The translations under genes were made by a program, and so were the position numbers. DNA of 64,000 nt from Batillaria attramentaria (lineage: Eukaryota > Mollusca > Gastropoda > Batillariidae): assembly GCA_018292915.2 (NCBI GenBank), contig JACVVK020000035.1:2180001-2244000 (forward strand), in the 5' to 3' direction. This document shows positions 1-14,100 of the stretch, one piece after another. The notes below the pieces were generated by a model. That model was not told the DNA's origin, made no database searches, and saw only the letters and a list, made by a program, of their open reading frames with translations. Each line of letters begins with the position of its first letter. Position 1 is the first letter of the stretch.

Positions 1-198
1 TTGAGCGACTTGTCTGATCATGAACTCACGTTGATTATGTTTGGTGCTTTACCGATCACCGGCTCTGCCCTTGGCAGCAGCTTTGCACACATGTGCATCT
101 GAGTGACAAGCAGCATTGCCTTACAGCGTGTTTTTCCTCAGAAGAAAATGACTAGATTGTGCTTTGTTCACGGAATGGTGTCGCCTGTGTGAAGCAAA
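1..198 (+). other. 5' leader/upstream region of the SFI1 gene
   Basis: This stretch holds no open coding frame leading into the first SFI1 exon; an in-frame TGA at 190-192 closes it. A pyrimidine tract followed by CAG at about 132-141 could be a 3' splice site, so part of the region may be 5' UTR joined to an exon outside the window. No promoter element is evident. Confidence 0.4.
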
Positions 199-3100
199 AT
201 GAAAGATGAGAGATCAGAAGAAGACGAAAACAACGACAGTCGAGCTGTTCAGCTGCAGCCGAAGAAGAAGCATGATATTCTGACAGAACTGACGTCTACT
301 CTTGCTGTTAGGGCGGAGAGGATTCGTCTGCAGCAGAGATACGAACAACAAGTGCATCAAACAACTGCGGAGAATCCAGGCGGACCTCAGGGTGATCATG
401 CATTAGAAACGTAAGGCAACAAAGTCCGGCAGTTCAGACATTATTTTTAAAATTCATTATTTCGCAGACACAGAAAAAGATTGTAATATTATGCATACTT
501 GTATTAGCTTTAGTGCGTATTCTCGAAGTTTTGAGTCTGCGTACATCCGCAGACTCGAAACGAAAGTAAGTAAAGATTATGCCCATCATTTCACTTCACC
601 CTATGCTTGAAATCTGCTGACGATCAGCAAAACTGCAAGGAAGTCAACAGCAGGCCTAGTGCTCATCAGTCATGAGCAACAAAGTGCAACAACAACAAAC
701 TGAAGCTTGAATAGCTTGTTGATGCTAGATTCCGCATAACGCTCTGAAAGTGTTGCACACAAATGTCAGTATGCTGTTCTCCATAATTGCATATTGTGAT
801 GTCTGACTGCAGTATAGCACCAGTGCAGTAGCTGCTGTCTGGAAACGTATCTGGTGAAACAGCAGCATTATCGTGAATGTACATGTATCACTAAAATTGC
901 ATACAGGTGACAGATGGCTACCACAGACGGGAAAAAACAAATGTAAATTTATAAAGTTCTGCAGATCTTGGTCATATATATATATGCTTTTTTGAAAGTT
1001 ATTTTCAATGCATCTTTATTTTCAAGGGAACCTGCGACTTCCAGTCATGTACGGCCAGCGCGACCTCTCCCCATTCCAGGGTCACAGATCCCTGTCTCAC
1101 AAGCCAGACTTCGTCGCCGCCAGCAGCATCACAATGACAAGACTCCTATCCGACGTCACACAGACATCACCAAGTATCGCCCTGACTACACGTGGAACCG
1201 TGGAGGCCGAGTTAAAGAGTTACGCATTAGGTATGAATGCATGCTTGTGCATTTTCCTTTGAGACTTAAGGCAGGTGATCAAATTGCCCTCTTTTTTTTT
1301 TTTTTTTTTTCTGTTTTTTTTTTTTTTTTCATTGAATTGCACAGTTCCTTATTTATTCAAACTTATTAACTGACTTTTTTTCTGGCTTCCTTATTTTTTT
1401 AAAACATATCACAGAACCATTTGCCTTTGTCATTTTAACTCAGTCACTGACAGTGTGAGAGTGAAAATTTCTTCATCCCCTTTGGTCAGAAATGTTTGCA
1501 GTGTTCGTGTTTACAAATATTTTGATAGCATGTGTTGCTTATCATTCATGTTCTTGTTCCTGTAGACACTTGGCACGAAAATACATGTTCCTCTGGTTGC
1601 ACAACGTGTTTGGGAGAGTGCGGCCGTCAAAAGCAAGGTAAGTGTAAAATTAAAATCTGTGTATGAGATCCTACGCATGCCTCCACTTTTAGATCCAAAT
1701 TACTTTTTCAGGTTGTTTTGAATTATTTACTTTTGTTTGGATGAAAGGTGGTCACTAGACGTATCAAGAGACACTGTTGCTCTGTAATACTTCATATAAT
1801 CACTCTGAGAGTGAGACCAGTAGTTACAGATTATAATAATGATAATAATGACAGTACTTATACAGCACTATAATCTATCAGTTAATAACAGTTCTAAGTG
1901 CTAAAAGAAAAGGGAAAAAAAAAGGGGGGGGGGGAATAGGAAGAAATATATACGTACAAAAAAATTGTTTATGTTTTGTGATTAAATTTTCTAAAGGAGT
2001 TTAGCCATCACAGGCGGATGAAGCTCATCCGCTGTGAATTTATCGTGTACAGCTTTGTCCAGTCCACCACTATCCATTGTGGTGTTTCACTTTCAGGCAA
2101 CATTATGAGGCTGGTTTGCTGCACAAAGCGTTCAGTGAGTGGCACATGTACTGGTGGGAACTGCGCCAGGAATGGAGGCTCTCAGTTCGAGCTGAATGTC
2201 ACTACAGGTTTGCTATGCTGCAATAATACAGTAGTTATAACTGTGTGTAGTGTAGGTGCTCTACCCAGTTTCTTGAATTGGCTGAGAGTGCCGTGAACTG
2301 AACCCAGCGGACACGCTTACATGAATAACACGCATTCTCTCACACCCTGGACAGTACAGTCACGTGTTGCGAAGAGCCAGCTCAGCAATTTAAGTTTTGG
2401 AATTTAGAATTGCATAAATTTATTTTCAAATTTTGTGGGCTGAACATTTCCAATGCACAGGTGGAGGAAGCGGGAGTACCCAAAGAGAACCCGGGATGAC
2501 TGGCCCAAATGAACGGTGTGACACTCAAGAAGGAAAAATTCTTTGCCCCAAGTGGGACTCAAACCTGACCTCTTACATTGGCGACACTCTAGTGTAGACC
2601 ACTGACCACCCCGTACTTTGGTCAAATTGTAGAGTTAGGTAGCTGAGTTTGTCTCAGATGAGTATCCATGGGGACAAGTTGTGTTCTTTGTTTGCTTTTT
2701 TTTTCTTTTCTTTTATTTTACAGTTACAGTTGTCTGTATTCTGTCTTTCTCGGCGTTTTCTGGAAACAGGTGTGGTTGGCTTCAGCAGATGTGTACAGTT
2801 TGGTTTATGTGTGTTTTAACATTCTTTGCCTTTGATTAGAAACTAAGTTATGTTTACAAGAAACTCTTTACATTTCATTTTCCTTTGGGAATGGGTGTGT
2901 ACATTAATCATTGTAAACAACATCTGATGCTACCTTTTTTTCTTCTTCTTTTTCCTCACTGTGTTTCTCTTTCTGTAACAGGTACGTCATGTGGCAAAGG
3001 GTGTTTGGTGCTTGGAAAGACTTCATCATTCTCAGGACCGTGCAGAAGGCCAAGACTGACGGCGCTGTCACCCACTGTGAGTTTTGGTCCAGACATTTAA

Positions 3101-3609
3101 CACTTGTCTTGCAGGATTAATTTATCTTATGCAGAGAAAGCCATAGAGGTAGCGTGGAATATTCCATACTCAGCAGTACCAAGGTTAGCTTTAACTCTTA
3201 AAAGCCCATGCAATGATCGCAGTTTTGATTGAAATCTTCAGATCACTCAGAGCCACTTCAAACCATTATTATGCAGTCTGCAGCGAACTTGGGCTTAGAG
3301 GGGAAGGCCCATGCCTTGCGTAATAGTGGCTTGAAATGGCGCCTTCTGGTGTACAATCAATCAATCAATACATCTTTATTATCCCAGAGGGAAATTTGGG
3401 TGTGGTGGACAAACAAAGACAATGATACACATCAAATTAAAAATACACATAAGATAGTACATAATAAACACTACAATTAGAGATTTCCATGAATTAAAAA
3501 CAGTCTTGGTATTAAGGTTGGTACAATTCAAAATAACTTAAAAATTATCACACAAAAATCACAGACTTCATCCTCCACACCCGCTCCATTTGATCACAGT
3601 CTGCAACGG

Positions 3610-3640
<31 letters not shown>

Positions 3641-4479
3641 TGGCCTGTTCTTTTGAACAAGTCTTATATAGTGGGCAGGGAATGGACAAGCTTGGGCTGT
3701 GAAGAGTTAACATTTACAATTGTAAAAAAAAAAAAAATTTAAATCTTGCAGTAAATCCGACCCTAAAATTTGTGAGAGGAGTAAGCATCAGTGGAGCTGT
3801 GATTACCACATACCTTACCACTGACACTGCTAATGTCTTGTGCCGTTGTGGTTTCAGACGGATCGGGACTGTGCAGAAAGGTGCTGCAGGCCTGGGTGAT
3901 GTACTGGCGAGAGAAGAGGAGGAAAGCTGTGGTGAAACAGAGGGCTGATCGCCTGTTTGCTGACAACACTGTCAGGTGTGTGTGGGGCAGTGGATGTAGA
4001 TCAGCACTGGGTGTGCAGATCAGGGCCAGTTAAGGGTGGGGAACTGAGGGAGGGATGGGGTTGTTGCAGATCATCTTGCTTGTCATGTGTGTGTGTGTGT
4101 GTGTGTGTGCACGCGTGCACGTGTGTGTGTATGTGAGGCTGGGGAATTGTCAGTCATCTGGCAATTTTCAGTCAAATTTCCTATCCTTTCAGCCAAAAAA
4201 TCCAAGTTTCAGCCGAGAAAAGGAAGGGGGAAAAGGTTGCACACATAATCATGTATCATGTAGTAGTGGGACTTCAGTATTGAAGGCTTGCATATTAGTA
4301 CCAAGGCAGTATAAGTTTAACTTCTGGGTGTCAGTAGAGGCTGCTAAATGCCTTTACAAATGCTAAAATCTGTTTTTTCTGAAGTGGGGCATCACCCCCA
4401 TGGTCTCACAGTGGTGTGCTACTGCTGCACCATAGCCTAGGTTTCAGTCTTGTTTTTCCTTCAGCAGTTCCCCAGCCTG

Positions 4480-4510
<31 letters not shown>

Positions 4511-6360
4511 CGCATAGAAGCTGGGGGCTGCCCACTATGTATATATATCGTACAACTGAAGAACAAGCCACTGCACACCAGTAGGAGCCACTTCAAGTCA
4601 CTGGGCCTTCCCTGCTCGGCCGGAGACTGCTGCAGATTGCGTAATAGTGGCTTGATGTGGCTTACAGTGATCTGAAGATTTCAATTAAATTTGTGATTTT
4701 TGCTTGGGCTTTTAAGAGATAAGAAACCTGCAATTGCAATACTTCACATTCTTTACATACTTTTGATACTGTATATCTATGCTTCGTTTTTTTAATACAA
4801 GCCCCTACCCTTTGACAGATTCAACAGGACATGCCCTGTGATTTGTTTTGTCTACCTCTCAACTTGTTCAGGAAATGCTGGCGGAAGTGGCAGGAGGGAA
4901 TGGAGAGACGAGAAGCGCAGGTTCACATGGATGGTGTGGCTCTTCAGTTCTGGGCCTTCAGGCTACAGGCACAGGTGTGTATCCAGAGATGCACTAAACT
5001 CTCTCTATGCTAAGAGTTTTCCAAAGGAGCAAACTAATAGATGGTTTCTTCCCTTCGACTGGTAGAAACACGTTTTGCAGAGGCTGTATTTGGTTCCACA
5101 CTTTACAATGTCATGACTGAGGTTAAAAATAGAATGTTGGTGATCCTATAAAAAGGGGACCGTAACAGAGAGAAGGTTAAACTTTAAAAATGTTTGTTTT
5201 GTTGTTATTGTTGCTGTGTCTTTTTTTCAGTTTGTTTGTTGTTGTTTTGTTTTTTGGGTTTTTTTTTGTTGTTGTTGTTGGGTTTTTTTTTGGGGGGGAG
5301 TCATCGTGATTTTGGATGGTGATTATATGGAGATTCATTCTCCATATGAAAAACGGCAACCAAAAAGAATCACAACAGAAATCATCAGTTGGACTTGGTT
5401 TGGTGTGGAATTGGAAGCGGGGATTTGTGTCCTTTCTTTCATTCTTACATTATATTACAAAATTCAAGAAAAATGTTTTGTACGTCTTGTCAGCATTGGC
5501 TGGTTTGGCGGTCAGCATTTCAGTCCAGAAAGAGAGGGCAGGAAAAAGTAAGACTGGCAGAGCGTCATCGCGATGCTGCCGTGACCAAGCGTTGTCTGAG
5601 GGCCTGGTTCACGTACTGGCACAGTCGTCTCACCAAAAAGCGTCTTAAAGGTACAGCATGCCGTGGTGTGACAGGAATTTTGAATTTTTTTTTTTAAAAT
5701 CCATGAGATAAGCTGTGTTGTCTTTGTATTTGCTTCATCCTGTGAAGAAGACGTCTCAGCTGAAATTGAGGAGTGAATTTGTGCATTTTGAACCTTTTGT
5801 GCACTGTTCATTTTCTGACATGCTGACAGTCTTTGTTTTGTACTGATACATATTGTGTTTGCTTCTTTTTTTCCTACAGTAAGTTCAGCATAGACCAGTA
5901 ATAAGTCTTACATTTGATTGGCTGATATCATGAACTGAATCTTAAACTTGACAGTAGAATGTAGAACATGCACAGCCTGGCCAGTTTACAGCTGAAAGAC
6001 GAGAACAACAAAACAAAACAAAAATTACTCCGGTTTGTAAGAGGACCTGGTATGTCAGGGAGCTTATATTTCATTTCAATTCTTGTTCTCGTCAGAGTAT
6101 GCTGGACAGGTGCACAGTGTCAGCCTGCAGGCCCGAACGTTTCAGGGGTGGTGTCGGCGATGGCGGGAACGTCGAGCTATGGCCGAACATCAGGTGCAAA
6201 TGATGGAGCTCGCCTCGCGATTCCAGACACGCCGATTCTTTTGCCGCTGGCTGCGCTGTATCCTGACATCTATTCTTGAATTTTCTTTTTGTTGTTGTTG
6301 TTTTTTTGTTTTGGTTTTTTATGTGTTTTTCTGGGGGGTTTTTTTTTTTGGTTTGTTTGT

Positions 6361-6393
<33 letters not shown>

Positions 6394-7997
6394 CTTGTTG
6401 GTTTTTGTTGTTATTTTTAGGGGGTTTGGTGTGTTTTGGATTTTCTCCTTCTTCTTCTTCTTCCACTTCGTGTGTGTGTGTGTGCATGTGCCTGTGTATG
6501 TGTGTGCAACATGTCTTCCCTTGTGTGCGGCAGTTTGTTACCACTCTGTCACAAGCGTTTTGTTCACTTTCACGAAATACAAATATATTATACAGCGAAA
6601 TAATAATAATAATAATAATGAGTATTGTATAGGCGCTTTACCCAATTTCACGAATCGGCTTAAAGCACCGCGAACTGAACCCAACACGCACGCTCACGTG
6701 AATCACACGCATTCTCCCACACACTGGACATAAACACATTACAATCACGTGGTGCAAAGGGTCAGCTCAGCTATTTAAATTTCGGAATGTAGAATTACAT
6801 TTATTTTCAAATTTGGTGGGCTGAACATTTCCAAAGCAGAGGGGGAGGAAGCCGGAGTACCCGGAGAGAACCCCCGACGATCGGCCCGAATGAACGGTGC
6901 CACATACGAGAAGGAAAAATTCTTTGCCCCGAGTGGGACTCGAACCCCCCACCTCTCGCATACAAATATATTATACTGTACAGCCATTTACTCAAGGGCG
7001 ACTGCTTTCTTTCTTGTGAAACCTTTTGGAGTTTCAGAATGATGGCGCAGTGTGGTTTAATTTTATGATCAGCTAAAAATGTGTGCTTTGTGGAGATCTT
7101 TGTCCATGTACTCTCCTGAACTCTTACCAGACATTGACAGTGTTCATGCAGAGAAAGAAATGGTTGTCCGAGCTGAGCAGCATCACTGTCGCCATCTGTT
7201 GGTATGTAATTAATCTGTCTTCACTGGGATTCCACAGAGGCAACAAATGTCTGTTCATTAGATTGTCTTTTAAATGAACATTTTTAATTTGAGTTTAGAA
7301 TGCTGTTCAGATTTCATGCTGTGTTTTTACATTTGTTTTTAATGCTACAAATTTCAGTGGTCAGCTGATAACATTCTTCTTTTGCTGTCGTTACCACAGT
7401 GAGCAAGTACGACAATAACGCACTTACGTATGCAGTAACTACTGTTGGAAAAAAGGAGCCAATGAAGAGAGGATGCTCAACAAAACAAAACAAAAAGCAA
7501 AATCAAAACAAAAAAAACAAGTCTGAGTCATCCTGCATGCAACTGAGGCTCACAAAACAACCACAACAACAAAAAACGTTTTACATTCTCCCCTTCATGT
7601 TAAATATTTAATTTTGTTGTGTCAATCAGAGTCTGGGCCTGAACGCTTTCCGACTGTCGGTCGTCCAGCGTCGCATCAAACACATGAGGCAGGCCATGGC
7701 CGACCAGCTGCATCATCGACAAGTACGACAGTTGTTGAACTCTTCTCTAGCTAGTTGGTGATCGCTGCTTGTCTAGTCATTAGCAGTAATGCACTTCGAA
7801 AGAAGCATTAAGAACTGTGGCATGCAGAAGTGAGAAATCAAGTCTGTTTTTTTCCAATGTCCAGTTTCCCATGAATATTGAAGGTTACTAATTTCTGGTC
7901 ACCTTTTTTTTCACTCTGATTATGGTAGGGGAGGTCCTGTTTGCCTTGGTTTGTGTCAGCATGCATGAGCAAGTGTTTGTCTACACACTGACAAACA

Positions 7998-8050
<53 letters not shown>

Positions 8051-8067
8051 GCACGCACGCACGCACG

Positions 8068-8143
<76 letters not shown>

Positions 8144-11100
8144 CTTGCTGGACTGTTGGTGGTGCTTCATGACGTTTTATATGGTTTGTGAAGGTGGAGA
8201 GGTGGGTGTTCGGCGTCTGGCTGGTTCGTCTGGAGGAGCGAGAAGACCAACAGATGGAGGACCAGCTGCAGAAAGCTAGAGAACATTACCGGTGAGTGCT
8301 GTAATGCTTTGCCGTTACATCTTCAAGAGGCCGTAGATTGTCTTTTCCATGAAACACAAATTGTGGTGCGGATCGTGGTGTTGAAAATATTTAAAATAAC
8401 AAACACATTTGTCTGTTGGTGTAGGCGAGGGCTGCTTGGTAAAGCATTCACTCAGCTTCTGGTGTACAAGAACTGGCGATGTCACCGAAAAGTGAGTTTT
8501 TGCAAAAATGCTTGTTTCTTTATGGAGAGAACCTGTAACTTATCTTGAATGTATACACACTTATTAATTTTTAGTTTTTAATCTCCTTGAAGTGAAACCT
8601 GTAAACAGAGATATCTTTATATGTTCCACAAGTTGCACATAAACACTTTTACGCATCTGCACTACAAAAACCAATGTGAAAACAACATTAAGATGGAAAG
8701 GAACAGCTTTAATTAGAGCATCAAGAAAAACTGGGAATGATTACAAAACACAAGTTGCATACCACTGAGCATATCGTGGCGCAAACATGATATTAAACAG
8801 AGATATATTTTATCTTTTAGGTGTCATTAATTGTGACACGCACAGATAGCTAGAGAAGCACGTCCTGAAACATCTAGTGTTTTTGTGTTTCTTTCCTTAG
8901 GCACAGTATGTCAAGGCAGAGACACACTACTACTTGCGGACGGCCCCACACTGCCTGTTTCGGATGCGTGTTTTTGCGCAGATGATGAAGAACCACCGTG
9001 CAAACAAGGAGAAGGCCAGAGAATTCCGCAGGTATAGCCTTGCCCAACCTATTGCTATTCTTCAGTCACTTCATGTCAAGTCTGACCCCTGGTCATCCAA
9101 ATGAACCTTTCTAGAAGCCTTAGAGATTGTGGCTAGGTCCCACAAGCATTGCCTTTCTCCTACGGTTATACCAGATGACATGATAGTATAGGAGTTCCCC
9201 TAATACCCTCACTACTTCAGTCAGTAGAGCCATCGTGCTACCCCCAGCAGGGGCTTCAATTTGCATGCTGCAGTTTCTTAACTGATCTGTCAGAAGCATT
9301 GTGGAGAAAAGGTGTTCATGACATGAGCTACATTTGATGGACTGTATGAATGACGTGCGCAACATTTCACTGTTGCCATGTGAAAGCTTGTAAGGCCTTT
9401 GAACCGCAGTGAAGCTTGGCTCATTTTCTGATGGGCTGAAAATGCTTTCTCTGGAAAGGTCTTTTGTTTTCAATATTAACTTCTTCCTTTGGTTGTTTTC
9501 AGGGAGAGTCTGCTGGCTGGTGCGTTTGGCGGTTGGAAACAGGCGTTCACCCACAGCAAAGACGTCAGGCTGATGGAAAGGATGGTGAGCGACAGTCTTG
9601 CTATTTGCGAGTTACTAATCACTTGCTAAACTCATCAGCTGAATGAGGGTTGGTTGTTTGATTGGTTGTTTGCTGGTTTAACATCTGTTTCCATGGCATT
9701 CGGATGATGTCAAAGACAGGGTAATATGGAAAAAGCTAGTGCAAATTACTGGTTCTTTACTGGAATTTGAACTAAAGACCTGATCATTGATTGTCCAGCA
9801 CCGAACCAGCTTGGTTAATCTGGCTTTGTACATGAGGATATTTTCCATGAAAATGGTGACACTGAACTTACTGCTTTCCCAAACATTAATTTTCCACTGT
9901 GATAGAGACACTAAAACGTTATGAAACCAAAACAGACGTGCATAGTATGCAAAACACTGGACAAAACAGTATGGCAAAACTTGTATGACGCAAGCCATGA
10001 TGTAATGTCTGTGTGTTTGTAGGCCATTCTGCACAGGGAGGAAGTGTTGGTTCACTCGTACTTCCAGCGATGGAGGGCAGCTTTCAGTGTTCTGCAGCAG
10101 GAACAGGCAAAGCAGGTGAGGGTTTACTGCTGCATCTGAATAAGGAGTGTTTCCATGATGCACAGTGTTGCTCATGCTGTACTGTATTGTAGTGTCGGCT
10201 TTGTTAATGCATTTTCTGAGAGATGTTTCACAAGATTAAGCAAGAAATAAAACAGGTCACAATGTTTTTTTCTCCTGTATTTCTAGTGGTTTTGAATATC
10301 ATGTAGTAGAACAAAGGCTAGGACAAAAATGTTGTTTAACTAAACAAATACTACTGTACATGTGTTGATAGAGCGATGCTGATGAGCAGTACAGAACAAG
10401 CCTGTGCCGATCACATCTACTTGCGTGGCGAGACTATGTCCGCGAACTTAGGAAAGGGTAAGTCTTTCAAATTTTGACTCCAGTACTGGCTATGTCCATG
10501 ACTTCTTTTGAGTTTTTATTTGGGTCTGCTTGAAGACTTCCTCTGACACTGAGTTCTTACTCCAGTCTGCTTTCAGTCTTTGTAAAACGCAGTACATCTG
10601 GAGTTACCAGCTTTCTTGTATTTTCCTTTAGGATATTTGTATTGAAGGGTTGTAAAACATTGCTAAGCAGCATATTGGTGGTTTTGCAGAGAGGCAGATG
10701 AAGTGAAGGCTCTGAGGCATCATTACTACTCTACCCTCAAGCATACATGGACAGTTTGGAGACAGGTAAGAAATGTGTTCAGCATATCTGCTCAGTTCTT
10801 CAGGCTCTTGAAACATTCATGTGGATTTCTTCAGTGAATTTCTCTGGATGACATGCAGATTTATAAGATCCAGTGTGGTCAGCATCTGGTGTCCCCTAAC
10901 CGCCACCACCACCAATATCCCTAACATCCCCCACCCCCACGCACCCCCCAACCCCCCAATACCTTTGGACTAACTCAGAATAGTGCGTGGTGATCTAATT
11001 TTAGATTAGTTTTCTCATGCTTAGTCAGATTTGAGGTTGATTTTAGTACAACAGAAGTGGGTGTTCTTGTTGAATAGTTCTGACAGGCGTTCTGCAACTA

Positions 11101-14100
11101 CAAAATCATACACACAGACAGAAACCTAACTCGCTCGCCTTCTTGTTTTCCTAGTTTGTAGAGAGGCAGAGAAAGAAACATTTGCTGCAGACTCGAGCAG
11201 ACAGACACTACTATCACAAGCAGTGTGGACTGATGATGAAAACCTGGAGAGCTTACGTCCAGCAGGTCAGGACAATCAGAGCTGCAGTTGAGATCAAGTA
11301 CCAAGGCAAATGCCAAGAGCTGCTGAGGTGTGTTTGAATTATTTTCCATCTTTGCTTTTTTACCTCAAGTTCATCTTCAGTAGAATGTGCTTTACTCTGA
11401 TTGGAAATAGTTATTGTGCAGTCAGATTTGTTTCACTCAACCATAATTTGCAATTTTATTTGATTTAAGGAGATTTATTTCGTATAGTGGAGATACATGT
11501 ACAAGGAAACTTTTTTGAGCATTGACAAGAAAAACTTCCGTAAACAACGGCAGATCACATAGTGATTGCAACTTAGAGAGTGAGAGTGAGAGGTCTGTCT
11601 TGGTGAGTATACTCACCAGCAGTCAGCTGAGTGCTGAAGTCGTTCTTGATATTTATGTACAATTATAAGGCTAAAACGTGCCAAAAGTGTAATAAACTAT
11701 ATAATTCCATTTGAAAGAGTGGGAGTCTTATCCCAGGTATTAATGATGATGCAGCAGTCACCTGCTTAGAAAACACAAAGGGTGATATGACACAGAAGGG
11801 CAGTGGATACTCATGTTTCAGATGGAGCCTTGTGACGTGGCAAGAAAACAGCAAAACACAGGCTGGAGAGAGGCAGCGCGAGCAAGCTGCTGGTGTACAC
11901 TTCAACAGGCAACTACTCTCCAAGGCAAGTGTTTATCAAAATTAAAATACAAAGACTGTGAGACAAGACAAACTATGTTTTTCTGTACAACTTTTCTCAG
12001 TGAAATAAGTGGATTAGGCAATGTGCCACAGAGTGTGACCATGTATGAATTACAGATGGCGTGGCTGAAGTTTCGCAAGACCATAAAATGTGTGGTGAGT
12101 GAGTCTAGTTGTATACATACCTATAATACCTATAATAGGTACTTGTATGCATTTGTATTTCTCAGGGAAATTCAGTGGATTGGACTAGAGTATGGATAAT
12201 GAGATTCACTAGCAGTTTCAGGGTGTTACTGTTGCTGTTTTGCTCTTTCAGGTTTTACAGACATGGCACAGGTTTGCTGCGATCCATGCATACAAGAAAT
12301 CAGAAACTCGCCACATGGTGGAGGATGCTAAGGAACATCTTAGGCTCTGTAAGTCACACTCTAGTTTAGTTCTGTGTGTGCGTGTGTGTGTCTGTGTCTG
12401 TGTGTGTGTGGCGTGCACACACACGCGCAAATGGGGATGGCGGTAGGGGTATGTTTAATGTGCCAGTGTTACACCACAAAAGAGTTTTCGGATTTAGAAC
12501 ATGGGAGTGAAAACATAGTTTAGAAGTATTTGTCTCACGAACGATATTTACTCGTGTATGGATTTCTTTTCTTTTGCTGTCATTTGAAATATTAATGAGG
12601 TTGATCATTTTCATACATGATAATCGGTATCACTGTGCCAACTAACACTTGTACCATTTATGAAACAGGCACACTGCGAATCTACCTGCACTCCTGGAGG
12701 CGAGCTCGGGACACGGCTCTTGTTCAACATCTGAAAGAAGAGCGAGCATGCCTGCACAACAACCACCGTCTGATGTCTGCTGTCCTTCAGCAGTGGTGTC
12801 GCTTTCATGCTACAGCCATTCGCAAACATGTCAGTCGCTCACATACACATTCCTCATGCTCTCTTGCGCTTGATCGCTCGTTTTTGATAGCAAGAGAGGT
12901 ACGCCATTCTTGCCTGAAAGAGGGAATGGCCCTCTGTGATGTCCAACAGTCACTTTGAAATATTTTTAATTTTGTATGCTAGTACATCAGAAACTGCTAT
13001 TGGGCGACTCCACTCCTCTCAATCATAAGGATCAAGCCCCCAGAATTCAGCCAGTCCCGCAGTATTATGAGCATAACACATGGCATGGTCTGGCAATCCT
13101 TTTGCCCAACACTACAGTGAAGGAAGCACATGTATGTAGTTTGATATGACTGAAACATGGCATGGTCTGGCAATCCTTTTGCCCGACACTACAGTGAAGG
13201 AAGCACATGTATGTAGTTTGATATGACTGAAACATGGCATGGTCTGGCAATCCTTTTGCCCGACACTACAGTGAAGGAAGCACATGTATGTAGTTTGATA
13301 TGACTGAAACGTGGAAAGAAAGCAGTATGTCCATTGACGTCATTTGAGGAAAAAGACCATTACGCCAGTCTCTTTCATCTTGAAATCACCCCTTTTCGCA
13401 AACAGTGATGTCATGGTTGTACTGTGTTTTGCCACTACACAGCAGAGTAAAGGGGCAAGGCTTTGGCCTCGGGGTTTGTCGAGTGGAGTCGTCTACTGCT
13501 ACACCAAAGCTCATTCTTCTTGGACATACATTGTGGCGTCAGGAAATACAGAGGCACTGTGTGATTACAAAGTTTTAAACGATGCATACTTGTTTTCTGT
13601 GTTATGTTTTCTAGCTCCTTCAGCGTCAGAGCTCATGGTTTCTGTCGGTGCGACTGACAGCGAAGTATTTTCTGACGTGGCGTCAGCACCACGTGGCATC
13701 AGTGGAGGAGAGAGAGCAGAGCGGTGTGGCACTCTGGCACTGGAGTCTGGTGCTGCAAAGGAAGGTAGGAAACGGGGGAATTACTCGTCAGTATTAGTTG
13801 CTTCCCTTCGCTCACGAGTTGTGAAAGGGTGTTCTCCATGGAAATCCTGTGGTGTCATTTTGTATAGCATAAAGTAAGATTTACTTTTTTGTACCAGTGC
13901 ATTTGTTTTGTGCATTTTTTTTGTTTTGTTTTGTTTTGGGTTGTTTTGTTTTGTTTTTTTACTGAAATTAGGCTTGACAAACCAGTAGAAAATTTGAAAC
14001 CATGACTGTATCTTGTCGAGTTCTGCATGAAATGAGAGGAGCTTTCTTCTTAGCCACGGAAGTCCGGAGGGTAGTACGTTTGTTGCAACAGCAAACTGAA

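Noticed and set aside
6092..6733. Plus and minus frames of 150-216 aa near SFI1 exon 9
   Set aside because: They extend an exon through G/T homopolymer and SINE sequence; only 6096-6257 fits the protein.
9120..9554. 144-aa minus-strand frame
   Set aside because: It overlaps SFI1 exon 15 in antisense and intron sequence; no family resemblance.
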